DNA from: GCA-002726655 sp046582185
GTDB taxonomy: Bacteria > Pseudomonadota > Gammaproteobacteria > Pseudomonadales > Azotimanducaceae
Reading direction: 5' to 3'
Assembly: GCA_046582185.1 (NCBI GenBank)
Contig: JAYGEX010000005.1
Coordinates: 106,479-170,478, forward strand
Length of the DNA: 64,000 bases
The notes below the pieces were generated by a model that made no database searches, was not told the DNA's origin, and saw nothing but the letters and a program-made list of their open reading frames with translations. Shown here piece after piece: positions 1 to 8,134 of the stretch. The position numbers and the translations under genes were made by a program. Each line of letters begins with the position of its first letter. Position 1 is the first letter of the stretch.

Positions 1-151
1 GCCGAGGCCCCTAAATCAATTTTTAAGCAGCTAGTGCGTAGTTTTCGTCGTTGGCAACTATAATAAGTTACAGCGATTGATTTACGAGAGTCACTACCCT
101 CTCGGCATGCACCTTAGGGTTCGCAACCGGCGTCGAAGCCAGGTCACCCCC
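1..151 (-). ncRNA. ssrA: tmRNA (ssrA), 5' part, cut by the window edge
   Basis: Transfer-messenger RNA rescues stalled ribosomes together with SmpB. Read on the minus strand, the RNA begins GGGGGTGACC at 151 and continues with the conserved tmRNA 5' region, including the GGTGCATGCCGAG segment near 113-101. The resume frame at 55-23 encodes the tag ANDENYALAA followed by TAA, nearly identical to the E. coli tag. The 3' half, including the tRNA-like 3' end, lies outside the window. Its partner smpB is 0.4 kb away on the same strand, with a small lipoprotein gene on the opposite strand between them. The tag and the 5' sequence make the call firm; the exact 5' end is inferred from the family. Confidence 0.95.
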
Positions 152-178
152 AATTCCCGGAAACGCTCCGGGATGCCA

Positions 179-208
179 ATGATACGCTACTTTTTGCATT
201 TTGCCCAA
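179..208 (-). promoter_or_regulatory. Probable sigma-70 promoter of ssrA
   Basis: On the minus strand a -35-like TTGGGC (208-203) and a -10-like TATCAT (184-179) are separated by 18 bp, upstream of the tmRNA 5' end at 151. This leaves a short leader of about 20 nt, which would be removed by 5' processing. The boxes are imperfect, so this is an inference from spacing and position. Confidence 0.45.
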
Positions 209-292
209 ATCTGAACATTAATGGTGCCATTGACCGGATAAGCATTAAGCTAGGTAGCTGGATTTATCTGATGAACTTGGGAGGTAATAACC

Positions 293-526
293 TTGGGAAT
301 CCGAAATGTGTTTGCGATCGGGGCCTGTTTGCTGTTGGTCGCATGTGGCGGCAACGATTCTTCCCAGGAAAAGTCGGTCGTAAGTGATGCACCATCAATG
401 GCAGAGCCTGAAGAGGCAAAGCCTTTTGCGAAGGAGCAGCAATTGATTCAGGATGCAAAGGGTGTTCAGGCATTGCTGGAAGCTGATGCGAAAAAGAAGA
501 AAGACGCCGTCAGTGGTATGAACTAG
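293..526 (+). CDS. Small predicted lipoprotein, 77 aa
   Basis: The protein has a short N-terminal hydrophobic segment ending in the lipobox LVAC at residues 15-18, so it is probably cleaved before Cys18, lipidated, and membrane anchored. The mature part is charged and low in complexity (Glu/Lys/Ala rich), with no enzyme motif that I recognise. The start is a TTG preceded by a good GGGAGGT ribosome site at 279-285. It sits between tmRNA and smpB, both on the other strand, and reads convergently towards smpB. The function is unknown; the lipoprotein assignment rests only on the signal sequence. Confidence 0.7.
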   Translation: MGIRNVFAIGACLLLVACGGNDSSQEKSVVSDAPSMAEPEEAKPFAKEQQLIQDAKGVQALLEADAKKKKDAVSGMN

Positions 527-549
527 ATTAGGGGGTCCTGTCAATCTGT

Positions 550-1029
550 CTATTCCTGATTGTGGGCCTTTAGTACTCTGGATTTGTCCCGGTTCCACTC
601 GCGCTCTTTTATTGATGCTCGCTTGTCATGCTCTTTCTTGCCTGTCGCTAACGCGATTTCACACTTAACTTTATTGCCCTTCCAGTAGAGTGCGAGCGGG
701 ATACAGGTTTGTCCTTTTTGCTGTGTCGCGCTGATGAGGCGTGCAATTTCTTTGCGATGCATGAGCAGCTTTCGTGTTCGTTGGGGGTCGGGGTTCACGT
801 GGGTGGATGCTGTAATGAGCGGAATGATATTGCAGCCGAGCAGAAAAGCCTCGCCATCTTTCAGCAGGACGTAGGTATCCGTGAGCTGTGCTTTGCCAGC
901 TCTCAGTGACTTAACTTCCCATCCGGTGAGCGCGAGGCCAGCTTCAATACGTTCATGTAGTTCGTATTCAAATCTTGCCTTTTTGTTTTGTGCAATCCTC
1001 CCCGGACTTGCTTTTCCTTTCTTTGCCAT
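550..1029 (-). CDS. smpB: SsrA-binding protein SmpB
   Basis: SmpB binds the tRNA-like domain of tmRNA and delivers it to stalled ribosomes. The 159-aa protein shows the family pattern: a Lys-rich start (MAKKGK), the KKARFEYEL segment, the TGWEVKSLRAGK region near residue 37, and a basic C-terminal tail with a KREWNRDK-like region. An upstream in-frame extension of 23 codons is possible, but the family starts at MAKK. A GAGAGG ribosome site lies just before the ATG at 1029. It faces away from the Na+ symporter gene. Its closeness to ssrA is a common arrangement and supports the call. Confidence 0.97.
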   Translation of the reverse strand: MAKKGKASPGRIAQNKKARFEYELHERIEAGLALTGWEVKSLRAGKAQLTDTYVLLKDGEAFLLGCNIIPLITASTHVNPDPQRTRKLLMHRKEIARLISATQQKGQTCIPLALYWKGNKVKCEIALATGKKEHDKRASIKEREWNRDKSRVLKAHNQE

Positions 1030-1132
1030 GAATACCTCTCGTGGGGGCGCCATTATAGGGCAGGAATCTGTTGAGGCAAGGTTACAAATCGCTGACAATG
1101 TACGGAAATACTAAAAAGAATAGGGTGTTGCC

Positions 1133-2488
1133 ATGGCTAGTAGTGAGTCGATGCATGGAATGTGGTCTTCGCGGCTGATGTTTATTTTGGCCGCTGCTGG
1201 CTCCGCAGTCGGTCTGGGTAATATTTGGCGTTTCCCCTATCTCGCTGGTGAGCATGGCGGCGGCATCTTTGTGCTGGTCTATCTGGGGTGTATTTTTCTA
1301 ATTGGCGTTCCAATAATGTCCGCGGAAATTCTATTAGGTCGCGCGGGACGGCAGAGCCCGATTAATACGATGCGAGAACTGGCTCGCAAGTCCGGCGCCA
1401 GGCCGTTTTGGCAAATTATCGGCTGGATGGGTGCGGGTGCGGGATTTGTGATTCTGTCTTACTACGCGGTAATTGCGGGGTGGGCCATGTCATATATTTT
1501 CCAGATGGGTTCAGGGTCCTTTAATGGCGCTAATGCTGAATTTGCAAATGCGGCGTTTACATCCTTTACCGGCGATGTGTGGTCAGTCGTTGGCTGGCAC
1601 TCGTTATTTATGCTGATTACAATATTTATTGCGGCCAGAGGTGTCGGCAAAGGTCTTGAAGCTACCGTCAAAATTCTGATGCCTGCATTATTCGTATTGC
1701 TCATCGTCCTAGTGGTCTGGGCTGGCCTTACCTCGGGGCACTTCATCGAAGGTGCTTCTTTTCTGTTTTCACTGAACCTTGAAAAATTCAGTTGGGCAGG
1801 CATGCTCAGTGCAATGGGTCAGGCATTCTTCACTCTTAGCCTTGGCATGGGTGCAATTATGGCTTACGGCGCATACCTGCCAAAGGGTAACTCTATTATT
1901 GGCACGGCGACCACAATTGCTTTGCTTGATACGGGTGTCGCGCTGATGTCTGGATTGATCATCTTTCCGCTGGTCTTTGCTAATGGTCTTGAGAGTACGG
2001 CGGGTCCGGGTTTAATGTTTATCACCTTGCCTTTGGCTTTCGGTCAAATGGCGGGCGGGCAAATATTCGGCATGGTCTTTTTTATACTGGTCTCCTTCGC
2101 TGCCATTACATCTGCAATATCGTTGGTTGAGCCTGCGGTCGCCTGGGTTGTAGAGAGATTGGAAACCTCGAGAGCTGTTGCCGCAATGGTCGTGGGGGGC
2201 ATCGCGTGGTTTATTGGCCTTGGCAGTGCCTTCTCTACAAATATCTGGGCGGAAGTCACCTTGATCGGCGAAATGACATTTTTTGATACCATGGACTATG
2301 TCGCTAACAATATTGTTCTGCCGCTTGGTGGAATGCTCATCGCTTTATTTGCTGGCTGGGTCCTGGATAAGAAGATAGTGGATGCAGAGATGGTGGAGGA
2401 TCTGGGTTTTTACCCCATGTGGCGAATCCTGGTTCGGTATATCGCGCCTGCGGCGGTAGCGATAGTCTTTGTCTTATCGTTTCTGTAA
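1133..2488 (+). CDS. Sodium-dependent transporter, NSS/SNF family
   Basis: This is an inner-membrane Na+ symporter of the neurotransmitter:sodium symporter family, 451 aa with about 11-12 hydrophobic helices. The first helix carries the family signature AAAGSAVGLGNIWRFPY (residues about 20-36), where the unwound Gly-rich part binds Na+ and substrate. Bacterial members usually carry amino acids, but the substrate here cannot be read from sequence. It starts with ATG at 1133 and is followed after 18 bp by ratA. This smpB / NSS / ratA neighbourhood is seen in other gammaproteobacteria. Confidence 0.9.
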   Translation: MASSESMHGMWSSRLMFILAAAGSAVGLGNIWRFPYLAGEHGGGIFVLVYLGCIFLIGVPIMSAEILLGRAGRQSPINTMRELARKSGARPFWQIIGWMGAGAGFVILSYYAVIAGWAMSYIFQMGSGSFNGANAEFANAAFTSFTGDVWSVVGWHSLFMLITIFIAARGVGKGLEATVKILMPALFVLLIVLVVWAGLTSGHFIEGASFLFSLNLEKFSWAGMLSAMGQAFFTLSLGMGAIMAYGAYLPKGNSIIGTATTIALLDTGVALMSGLIIFPLVFANGLESTAGPGLMFITLPLAFGQMAGGQIFGMVFFILVSFAAITSAISLVEPAVAWVVERLETSRAVAAMVVGGIAWFIGLGSAFSTNIWAEVTLIGEMTFFDTMDYVANNIVLPLGGMLIALFAGWVLDKKIVDAEMVEDLGFYPMWRILVRYIAPAAVAIVFVLSFL

Positions 2489-2506
2489 GAACATAAGGCA
2501 TAGGTA

Positions 2507-2941
2507 ATGCGCCATGTTGAACGTTCTGCATTGATGCCGTATTCGGCAGAACAGATGTTCAATGTCGTAAATGATGTGGCAAGTTATCCCAAGTTTCTGC
2601 CATGGTGCATTGCCAGCGAAGTGTTGGAGTCAACATCGAGAGTGATGGTGGCAAGGCTGGAATTGGCAAAGGGCGGCATGCGTCAAAGCTTCACCACGCG
2701 GAATGACCTGGAGCCGCCTAAGCATATGAAAATGTCGCTGGTGGACGGTCCGTTTTCCTTGTTGAAAGGAGAGTGGCATTTTAAGCAGCTGGGTGAAGAT
2801 GGGTGCAAGATCGAAATGAGCCTTAGCTTTGATTTTAATAATCGATTGATGAATGTGACGCTGGGCAAGGTTTTTGGCGTTGCGGCGGATAAAATGGTAG
2901 ATGCCTTTTGCGAGCGGGCGGACGTGCTTTATGGCGGATGA
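2507..2941 (+). CDS. ratA: RatA family START/coenzyme Q-binding protein
   Basis: The 144-aa protein belongs to the RatA/Coq10-like START-domain family. The N-terminal segment VERSALMPYSAEQMFNVVNDV and the YPKFLPWC motif (residues about 30-37) are typical. In E. coli, RatA has been described as a toxin that blocks 70S ribosome association, while homologues bind ubiquinone or lipid; the true role is debated. It overlaps the next gene (ratB/RnfH family) by 11 bp, the usual pairing, which suggests translational coupling. Confidence 0.9.
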   Translation: MRHVERSALMPYSAEQMFNVVNDVASYPKFLPWCIASEVLESTSRVMVARLELAKGGMRQSFTTRNDLEPPKHMKMSLVDGPFSLLKGEWHFKQLGEDGCKIEMSLSFDFNNRLMNVTLGKVFGVAADKMVDAFCERADVLYGG

Positions 2942-3326
2942 CAAACGTTCAACTTCAACTGGAGGCTCTTTATTAGGAACCGCTGAGGGCTCCTTACACG
3001 CTGAAGGCTCTATATTGAGAACCGCTGAGGGCTCTATAAAAATCGAAGTCTGTTATGGGTTGGCGAATGAGCAATGTTTGATTGAGCTTCAGGTGCCGGT
3101 GGGGACGACCTTGATTGAAGCTATTCAATTGTCTGGCATTCTGGATCGTTTTCCGATGCTTAATATTGATAGTGCCCGTAAGGGAATATTCAGTCAGTTC
3201 GCGGATGATCGACAAGTACTTCAGGCCGGTGATCGCGTTGAAATTTACAGGCCATTGGTCGTTGATCCAATGGAAGCCCGTCGCCAACGTGCACAACGAA
3301 GGAAGCTCAAGAATAGTGGAGGTTAA
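2931..3326 (+). CDS. ratB: RnfH/RatB family ubiquitin-fold protein with N-terminal repeat insert
   Basis: The RnfH family (UPF0125) has a beta-grasp fold and is usually encoded next to ratA. Residues about 38-120 match the family (KIEVCYGLANEQCLIELQVP, then GTTLIEAIQLSGIL and the C-terminal VEIYRPLVVDPMEARRQRA). The start ATG at 2931 lies inside the ratA stop region. The first 35 residues are unusual: a degenerate Gly-Ser/Ala-Glu-Gly-Ser repeat that most family members lack. At DNA level it comes from a 16-bp perfect repeat at 2977-2992 and 3019-3034, 42 bp (14 codons) apart. The molecular function of the family is not established. Confidence 0.88.
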   Translation: MADDKRSTSTGGSLLGTAEGSLHAEGSILRTAEGSIKIEVCYGLANEQCLIELQVPVGTTLIEAIQLSGILDRFPMLNIDSARKGIFSQFADDRQVLQAGDRVEIYRPLVVDPMEARRQRAQRRKLKNSGG

Positions 3327-3679
3327 CCTCTCTCCTTGACGATTTGCTCTGCAACATCTGTAGGTAAAAAATCCCCTTCGAAATAGCTCAGCCTGTTTTC
3401 AATAAAATGAAGGATGAGCATTCTTCGATAGATCTCTCCGCCAGAGACCTGAATGGTATAGATGTACTCCCAGCTCTCCAGATCCAACTGATCATCGATA
3501 ACGGGGTTACCGAGAATAAATCGTACCTGGCTTTCCGTCATGCCGGGTTTCAGCTTGTCGATCATCGCCTGGGAGATGACGTTCCCTTGCTGAATAGTGA
3601 TGCGATATACGCCGGGAAATTGGAAGGTCGAACAGCTGGTGGCCAGTAATAAAATGCTGAGAATTAAAACTACTTTCAT
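3323..3679 (-). CDS. bamE: Outer membrane assembly lipoprotein BamE
   Basis: BamE is a small lipoprotein subunit of the BAM complex, which inserts beta-barrel proteins into the outer membrane. The 118-aa protein has a signal peptide with lipobox ATSC (Cys16), then the BamE signature: the GNVISQAMIDKLKPGMTESQV stretch and the ILGNP motif. I chose the ATG at 3679 because the signal peptide starts there; a longer in-frame start would add 23 residues with no signal character. It is divergent from fur and its 3' end overlaps the ratB end by 4 bp. The omlA/bamE-fur pairing is classical in Pseudomonas and relatives. Confidence 0.95.
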   Translation of the reverse strand: MKVVLILSILLLATSCSTFQFPGVYRITIQQGNVISQAMIDKLKPGMTESQVRFILGNPVIDDQLDLESWEYIYTIQVSGGEIYRRMLILHFIENRLSYFEGDFLPTDVAEQIVKERG

Positions 3680-3810
3680 TGACGTCGCTTTATGGGTTCT
3701 TTTCTGTAAATTGCTTATAATATACATGTGGAGATTTCTGTTCGGCAAATTCCACGGGTATGGATTGTAGCTGAATCTTTGTCATCCCTGTATAAAAAGG
3801 TTCAAAACGT

Positions 3811-4224
3811 ATGACGGCAGAATCAAAGGAAATTCGTAACGCTGGTTTAAAGATCACACACCCTCGGATTACGATCTTACAAATCCTGGAAAGTTCATCG
3901 ATTCGGCACCTCAGTGCTGAAGATGTATACAAGTTACTGCTTGCCAAGGGTGAAGAAATTGGCCTTGCGACAGTATATCGGGTCTTGACTCAATTTGAAG
4001 AAGCGGGCCTTGTTTCCAGGCATCACTTTGAGGGTGGCCACTCTGTCTTTGAGTTGGCGCAAGATGAGCATCATGACCACATCGTTTGCGTTAAGTGTGG
4101 CCGTGTCGAAGAATTTACAGATCCTGGCATTGAAGAGAGGCAGAAGGTAATTGCCAGGGATCTGGGCTTCGAGTTAACCGATCACGATCTCAATATGTAT
4201 GGGCTTTGTCCCGAGTGTAGATAA
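3811..4224 (+). CDS. fur: Ferric uptake regulator Fur
   Basis: Fur is the dimeric Fe2+-dependent repressor of iron-uptake genes. The 137-aa protein has an N-terminal winged helix with the family pattern LKITHPRITILQIL and the recognition segment GLATVYRVLTQFEEAGLV. The metal-binding part has HHFEGGHSVFEL, the HHDHIVC..C cluster and the C-terminal CPEC pair of the structural zinc site. Length and motifs match functional Fur rather than Zur or PerR. It is divergent from bamE across a 131-bp promoter region, and convergent with recN. Confidence 0.96.
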   Translation: MTAESKEIRNAGLKITHPRITILQILESSSIRHLSAEDVYKLLLAKGEEIGLATVYRVLTQFEEAGLVSRHHFEGGHSVFELAQDEHHDHIVCVKCGRVEEFTDPGIEERQKVIARDLGFELTDHDLNMYGLCPECR

Positions 4225-4245
4225 GGTCTGATCTGTTTGCCTGTG

Positions 4246-5934
4246 TCAGGTTTGCGAAGCCGCGAACATTTCCTTGGCATGGGCAAGTGAGTGATCTGTC
4301 ATTTCGATGCCACCGAGCATTCTCGCAATCTCCTCGATTTTATCTTCTTCAGTCAGGCGGTTGATGACAACATTTGAGCCATTGTTGTCGCTGGTCTTAA
4401 GCACTTTGAGATGGTTGTGCCCCTGAGCTGCAACTTGTGGCAAGTGAGTCACACATACGATTTGCGCTTTACGGCCAAGTTCCCGTAGCAAGCGGCCCAC
4501 TACTTCCGCAGTAGCGCCGCCAATACCAACATCCACTTCATCAAAGACGAGTGTTGGGACATTTGAAGTATTTGCGGTGACAACCTGAATCGCAAGGCTG
4601 ATTCTGGACAGCTCTCCTCCAGATGCGATCTTGTTCAGGGCGCCTGGCTTCTGTCCCGGGTTGGTACTGATTCTAAACTCGATTTCCTCCATTCCATTGA
4701 TTGCAGGTTCTGCTGCTGAATTAGAACTAAGATCCACAAGAAATTGAGCGCCATTCATTCCCAGCTCATCAAGTTTAATACTTACTTTTTTTGCCAATGC
4801 TTTGCTTGCCTTCTTTCGGCCTTTGCTGAGCTTTGTGGCTTCCTTTTTGTAGTTTTGTCCTAGCTTATCCAGCGATTCATTCAGCTGATTAATGTCTTCA
4901 TCCGCGTGACTTATTGCAGCGAGGTCCTGTCTGACGGACTCGATTAATGTGGGAATATCATTCGCGTGTATTCTGTGCTTTCGGGCGATGTTGTAGATGA
5001 TGTCCAGCCTTTTCTCCACGACTTGAAGCCTTGCTGGGTCGAGCTCCAGTTTTTGAACGTAGTTTTCAAGGTCCCGGGATGCCTCTTCAATTTGGATGAT
5101 ACCCGTAGACAGTAGATCGATGATCGGCTTAAGCGCGGCATCATCGAGTGATGAGAGAAGGCTTACGGCTCTGGAAAGGCATGCCACGGTATCGGTTTCT
5201 GCGCCACTTTCTGTGCTGAACAGTGCGGCCGCTTCCTGGCATTGGTGAATATTGTCTTCAACGGTAGAGAGCCGCTTTTGTTCAAGCTCGAGGCTTTCCA
5301 GTTCCCCGCTTAGCAGATCCAGCTCATTAAGTTCATTGGCCTGGTAAGTCAGCAACTGTAAGCGCGCAGATTGTTCTTTGCTGTTCTCAAGGATTCTCTC
5401 GAGTGTAGTCTGACAGTCTCTAAATGATGTGAATATTGCCCGCACCTTTGCTGCCGAAGCATCGAGGCCGCCATACTCATCCAGCAGACGCCGGTGTGAC
5501 TCCCTTTTTAACAAAGATTGATGTTCGTGTTGGGAGTGGATGTCGATTAGTAGATTGCCCAGTGCTCTCATATCAACAAGGGTTGAAGGCGCGCCATTGA
5601 TAAACCCTCTGGAGCGACCATCACGGGTGATGACGCGGCGCAGAATGACCGTCATTTGATCATCATCCGCGGCCTCAATTAGCTCGCGCTCTTGCAGCCA
5701 CTGGACTGCGGCATTAATTCCTTTGAGGTCAAAGGTGCTGTGGATCTCTGCTTTGCTCTCACCCGCAGCGATAAGATTGATGTCTGCCCGGTCGCCTAAA
5801 GTGAGGGCGAGTGCATCCAGTATGATGGATTTACCTGCACCGGTTTCACCGGTAACCACAGTCATTAGTTCCTCGAATCCCAGATCCAGCTGGCGAACAA
5901 GAGCGAAATTTGAAATGGTCAGATGGTTCAGCAT
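4246..5934 (-). CDS. recN: DNA repair protein RecN
   Basis: RecN is an SMC-like ATPase that acts at double-strand breaks. The 562-aa protein starts MLNHLTISNFALV and has Walker A GETGAGKS near residue 32, a long central coiled coil, the ABC signature (ASGGELSRISLA) and Walker B (TLVFDEVDVGIGG) near the C-terminus. I chose the ATG at 5934 by family alignment; a GTG six codons upstream is also in frame. I saw no LexA box (CTGT-N8-ACAG) between 5935 and 6226, so SOS control is not supported here. Gene order fur, recN, then grpE/dnaK is common in gammaproteobacteria. Confidence 0.96.
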   Translation of the reverse strand: MLNHLTISNFALVRQLDLGFEELMTVVTGETGAGKSIILDALALTLGDRADINLIAAGESKAEIHSTFDLKGINAAVQWLQERELIEAADDDQMTVILRRVITRDGRSRGFINGAPSTLVDMRALGNLLIDIHSQHEHQSLLKRESHRRLLDEYGGLDASAAKVRAIFTSFRDCQTTLERILENSKEQSARLQLLTYQANELNELDLLSGELESLELEQKRLSTVEDNIHQCQEAAALFSTESGAETDTVACLSRAVSLLSSLDDAALKPIIDLLSTGIIQIEEASRDLENYVQKLELDPARLQVVEKRLDIIYNIARKHRIHANDIPTLIESVRQDLAAISHADEDINQLNESLDKLGQNYKKEATKLSKGRKKASKALAKKVSIKLDELGMNGAQFLVDLSSNSAAEPAINGMEEIEFRISTNPGQKPGALNKIASGGELSRISLAIQVVTANTSNVPTLVFDEVDVGIGGATAEVVGRLLRELGRKAQIVCVTHLPQVAAQGHNHLKVLKTSDNNGSNVVINRLTEEDKIEEIARMLGGIEMTDHSLAHAKEMFAASQT

Positions 5935-6117
5935 TAATTGGGTTCTGTGCACGCTTGGGTGATTTCGATTGTGCCATTAAACTTAGGTTAAAGATGGGGC
6001 GCAATGAAGAATTACAAACAACTTAAATCGTGGATGAATGCAAGGCAGGATCAAAGCCGGTGGAAGGTTTTAATTTGAGGGGTGTTCGAAGCCATCAAAG
6101 CTACTTTGCTTATTTTC

Positions 6118-6150
6118 AAGAACAGTTTATATTTAAGAACAGTTTATATT
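6118..6150 (+). repeat. 17-bp tandem repeat upstream of hrcA
   Basis: AAGAACAGTTTATATTT at 6118-6134 is followed directly by AAGAACAGTTTATATT at 6135-6150. It lies about 80-110 bp before the chosen hrcA start, in the recN-hrcA gap. It may be simple slippage; a regulatory role is not shown. Confidence 0.8.
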
Positions 6151-6226
6151 GGTTAAAGCTTCATTACCTCAACTTAGGTTCTGTTTTGGTAGCGTGAAGT
6201 CTTCAATTTATGGCAAATGGCGGATC

Positions 6227-7258
6227 GTGGCACAGCATAACGTTAGTGAAAAAGCACAGCGACTACTGAAGGCTCTGGTTGAGCAGTATATTTCTGATGG
6301 TCAGCCTGTGGCATCCAGAATGCTGGCGGAATCTGCAGAGTTGCCGGTTAGTCCGGCGACGGTTCGCAATATCATTGCCGACCTTGAGGAGCGAGGTTTC
6401 GTACGTTCGCCACATACATCTGCAGGAAGAATACCTACGCAGATGGGTTATCGTTTCTTTGTCGATAGCCTAATAAGAGTAGAACCACTGGCTGGATACG
6501 ATCTCGAAAAGCTGTCCCGCCACCTGGACCCGGATATGACTTCGCAGGAGCTGGTGGAATCTGCCTCGGGTATCCTCTCTGAGGTCACGAAGATGGCAGG
6601 GCTTGTCACGATTCCCAAACGTGACCAGGTATTGCTGCGCCACGTTGAGTTTTTGCGTCTCAACGACAAGAGGGTTCTGGTGATCATGGTGCTGGATGAC
6701 CATGAGGTGCAAAATCGTGTCATCCATACCAAAGAACAATATTCCGAAATCCAGCTTAAAGAGGCATCGAACTTTATCAATCATCAGTTCGCCGGCCAGG
6801 TATTAAGCTCGATTCGGGCAAAACTGATTGCCTCCATGGACACTGATCGCCAGAGCATGAACTCCCTGATGCAGACGACGCTCGAGGTTGCCGAACAGGC
6901 ATTCACCACTGAAGAAAAGGACGACTTCGTTGTTGCTGGCCAGGAAAACCTATTCGAGCTCAACGCGCTCGACGATATAAGGGAGCTCTTTAAGGCGTTT
7001 TCGCTCAAGGGGGACATTCTGCACCTGCTGGACAGATGCATGGAGACAGAAGGTGTGCAGCTATTTATCGGGCATGAGTCTGGATATGAACTGCTGGATG
7101 AATGTAGCGTAGTAACTTCGCCATATGAAGTAGATGGCGAGATGGTGGGAGTCCTTGGCGTAATTGGGCCCACGAGAATGGAATATAACCGGGTTATCCC
7201 CATAGTCGATGCCACGGCGCGTGTCCTGAGCGCGGCATTGGGCTCCTCCAGGCGTTAG
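6227..7258 (+). CDS. hrcA: Heat-inducible transcription repressor HrcA
   Basis: HrcA represses groE and sometimes dnaK operons through the CIRCE element. The 343-aa protein has the N-terminal winged helix (AQRLLKALVEQYISDGQPVASRML; PATVRNIIADLEERGF; SPHTSAGRIPTQMGYRFFVD), then a GAF-like domain with the C-terminal VLGVIGPTRMEYNRVIPIVD motif. I set the start at the GTG at 6227 because the family begins a few residues before the AQRLL motif; more upstream in-frame starts give non-homologous sequence. No CIRCE repeat (TTAGCACTC-N9-GAGTGCTAA) is visible near hrcA, grpE or dnaK, so its target is probably groESL elsewhere. Confidence 0.93.
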   Translation: MAQHNVSEKAQRLLKALVEQYISDGQPVASRMLAESAELPVSPATVRNIIADLEERGFVRSPHTSAGRIPTQMGYRFFVDSLIRVEPLAGYDLEKLSRHLDPDMTSQELVESASGILSEVTKMAGLVTIPKRDQVLLRHVEFLRLNDKRVLVIMVLDDHEVQNRVIHTKEQYSEIQLKEASNFINHQFAGQVLSSIRAKLIASMDTDRQSMNSLMQTTLEVAEQAFTTEEKDDFVVAGQENLFELNALDDIRELFKAFSLKGDILHLLDRCMETEGVQLFIGHESGYELLDECSVVTSPYEVDGEMVGVLGVIGPTRMEYNRVIPIVDATARVLSAALGSSRR

Positions 7259-7313
7259 TCAGGTTCCACAAAACGCCAGATTTCCTACCAGCGCTGAATT
7301 CGCGCTAATTCAT

Positions 7314-7343
7314 CCCTTGAATGCTGACCTCAAGTCCCCATAT
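7314..7343 (+). promoter_or_regulatory. Sigma-32 heat-shock promoter of grpE
   Basis: CCCTTGAAT (7314-7322) and CCCCATAT (7336-7343) match the sigma-32 -35 and -10 elements, with a 13-bp spacer. They lie 39 bp upstream of the grpE start codon. The -10 C-run is the diagnostic feature. Together with HrcA upstream, this suggests dual heat-shock control of the region. Confidence 0.8.
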
Positions 7344-7381
7344 ATGGGGGAGTTATAAAATGTAGTTTTGGAGCATATTGT

Positions 7382-8008
7382 ATGGCCCCTTCGGGAAAAG
7401 AAGCTGAGTTGGAAGAAAAAGGTGCAGAAAGCCCTGAGCTTGAGCAGGAAGTTGTTATTGAGAGTGTTGATGAGGCCGATCCTGGTGAGGAAGTTGCCGA
7501 TCAGGAAGTTAATGGTGAGGCGCAGGATCTTGAGCCGAGCATCGAAGATCAGCTAGCGCAGGCACTTGAAGAAGTAACAAAATTCAAAGATGACAAATTG
7601 CGTGCAGAGGCAGAGATGCAGAATATTCGCCGCCGCGCAGAGCGTGACGTTCAGAACGCGCACAAATTTGGCATAGAACGTTTTCTTACTAATCTCCTGC
7701 CGGTTGTAGACAGCCTTGAAAAGGCTATTGAAATTAGGGAGCAGGAGGAATCCAGTGAAGATGACCCGGTAATCGTTGGCGTAAAGCTCTGCCACAAGAT
7801 TCTGCTTGAATCATTGGAACGCGAGAATATTGAAGTGATTGACCCTATGGGCGAACCCTTTGATCCCAATGAGCACGAGGCAATGTCAATGGTTGAGAAT
7901 CCTGATATGGAGCCAAATTCTGTATTTGCGGTTGTGCAGAAGGGCTATAAGTTAAATTCCCGGCTGGTAAGGCCTGCCATGGTAATGGTAACCAAGGCAG
8001 CCAAATAG
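7382..8008 (+). CDS. grpE: Nucleotide exchange factor GrpE
   Basis: GrpE releases ADP from DnaK. The 208-aa protein has an acidic, disordered N-terminal part (residues about 1-55), a long helix with RAEAEMQNIRRRAERDV, and the C-terminal beta domain with PFDPNEHEAMSMV and the VQKGYKLNSRLVRPAMV signature. The ATG at 7382 has a GGAG site at 7370-7373. It follows a sigma-32 promoter and precedes dnaK by 126 bp, the usual grpE-dnaK-dnaJ order. Confidence 0.97.
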   Translation: MAPSGKEAELEEKGAESPELEQEVVIESVDEADPGEEVADQEVNGEAQDLEPSIEDQLAQALEEVTKFKDDKLRAEAEMQNIRRRAERDVQNAHKFGIERFLTNLLPVVDSLEKAIEIREQEESSEDDPVIVGVKLCHKILLESLERENIEVIDPMGEPFDPNEHEAMSMVENPDMEPNSVFAVVQKGYKLNSRLVRPAMVMVTKAAK

Positions 8009-8018
8009 AGATTGATAG

Positions 8019-8048
8019 CCTTGAATTTACAGTTTCAAGGCCAATATA
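8019..8048 (+). promoter_or_regulatory. Possible second sigma-32 promoter or stem-loop before dnaK
   Basis: CCTTGAAT (8019-8026) and CCAATATA (8041-8048), 14 bp apart, resemble a sigma-32 promoter with a weakened -10. The same bases form an inverted repeat, CCTTGAA with TTCAAGG, that could fold in RNA. Which role is real cannot be decided from sequence. Confidence 0.35.
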
Positions 8049-8134
8049 GAACTCAAGGTAAATAATAATGTTTTGCCTGGATTCAACGACGCAAAGGTAC
8101 GTGATCCAGGATAAATAATTGGAGAGATGTAGCG

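Noticed and set aside
5935..6226. LexA box expected upstream of recN
   Set aside because: No CTGT-N8-ACAG or close variant is present, so SOS control cannot be claimed.
7259..8134. CIRCE element near hrcA, grpE or dnaK
   Set aside because: No TTAGCACTC-N9-GAGTGCTAA-like repeat was found; the visible signals are sigma-32 type.
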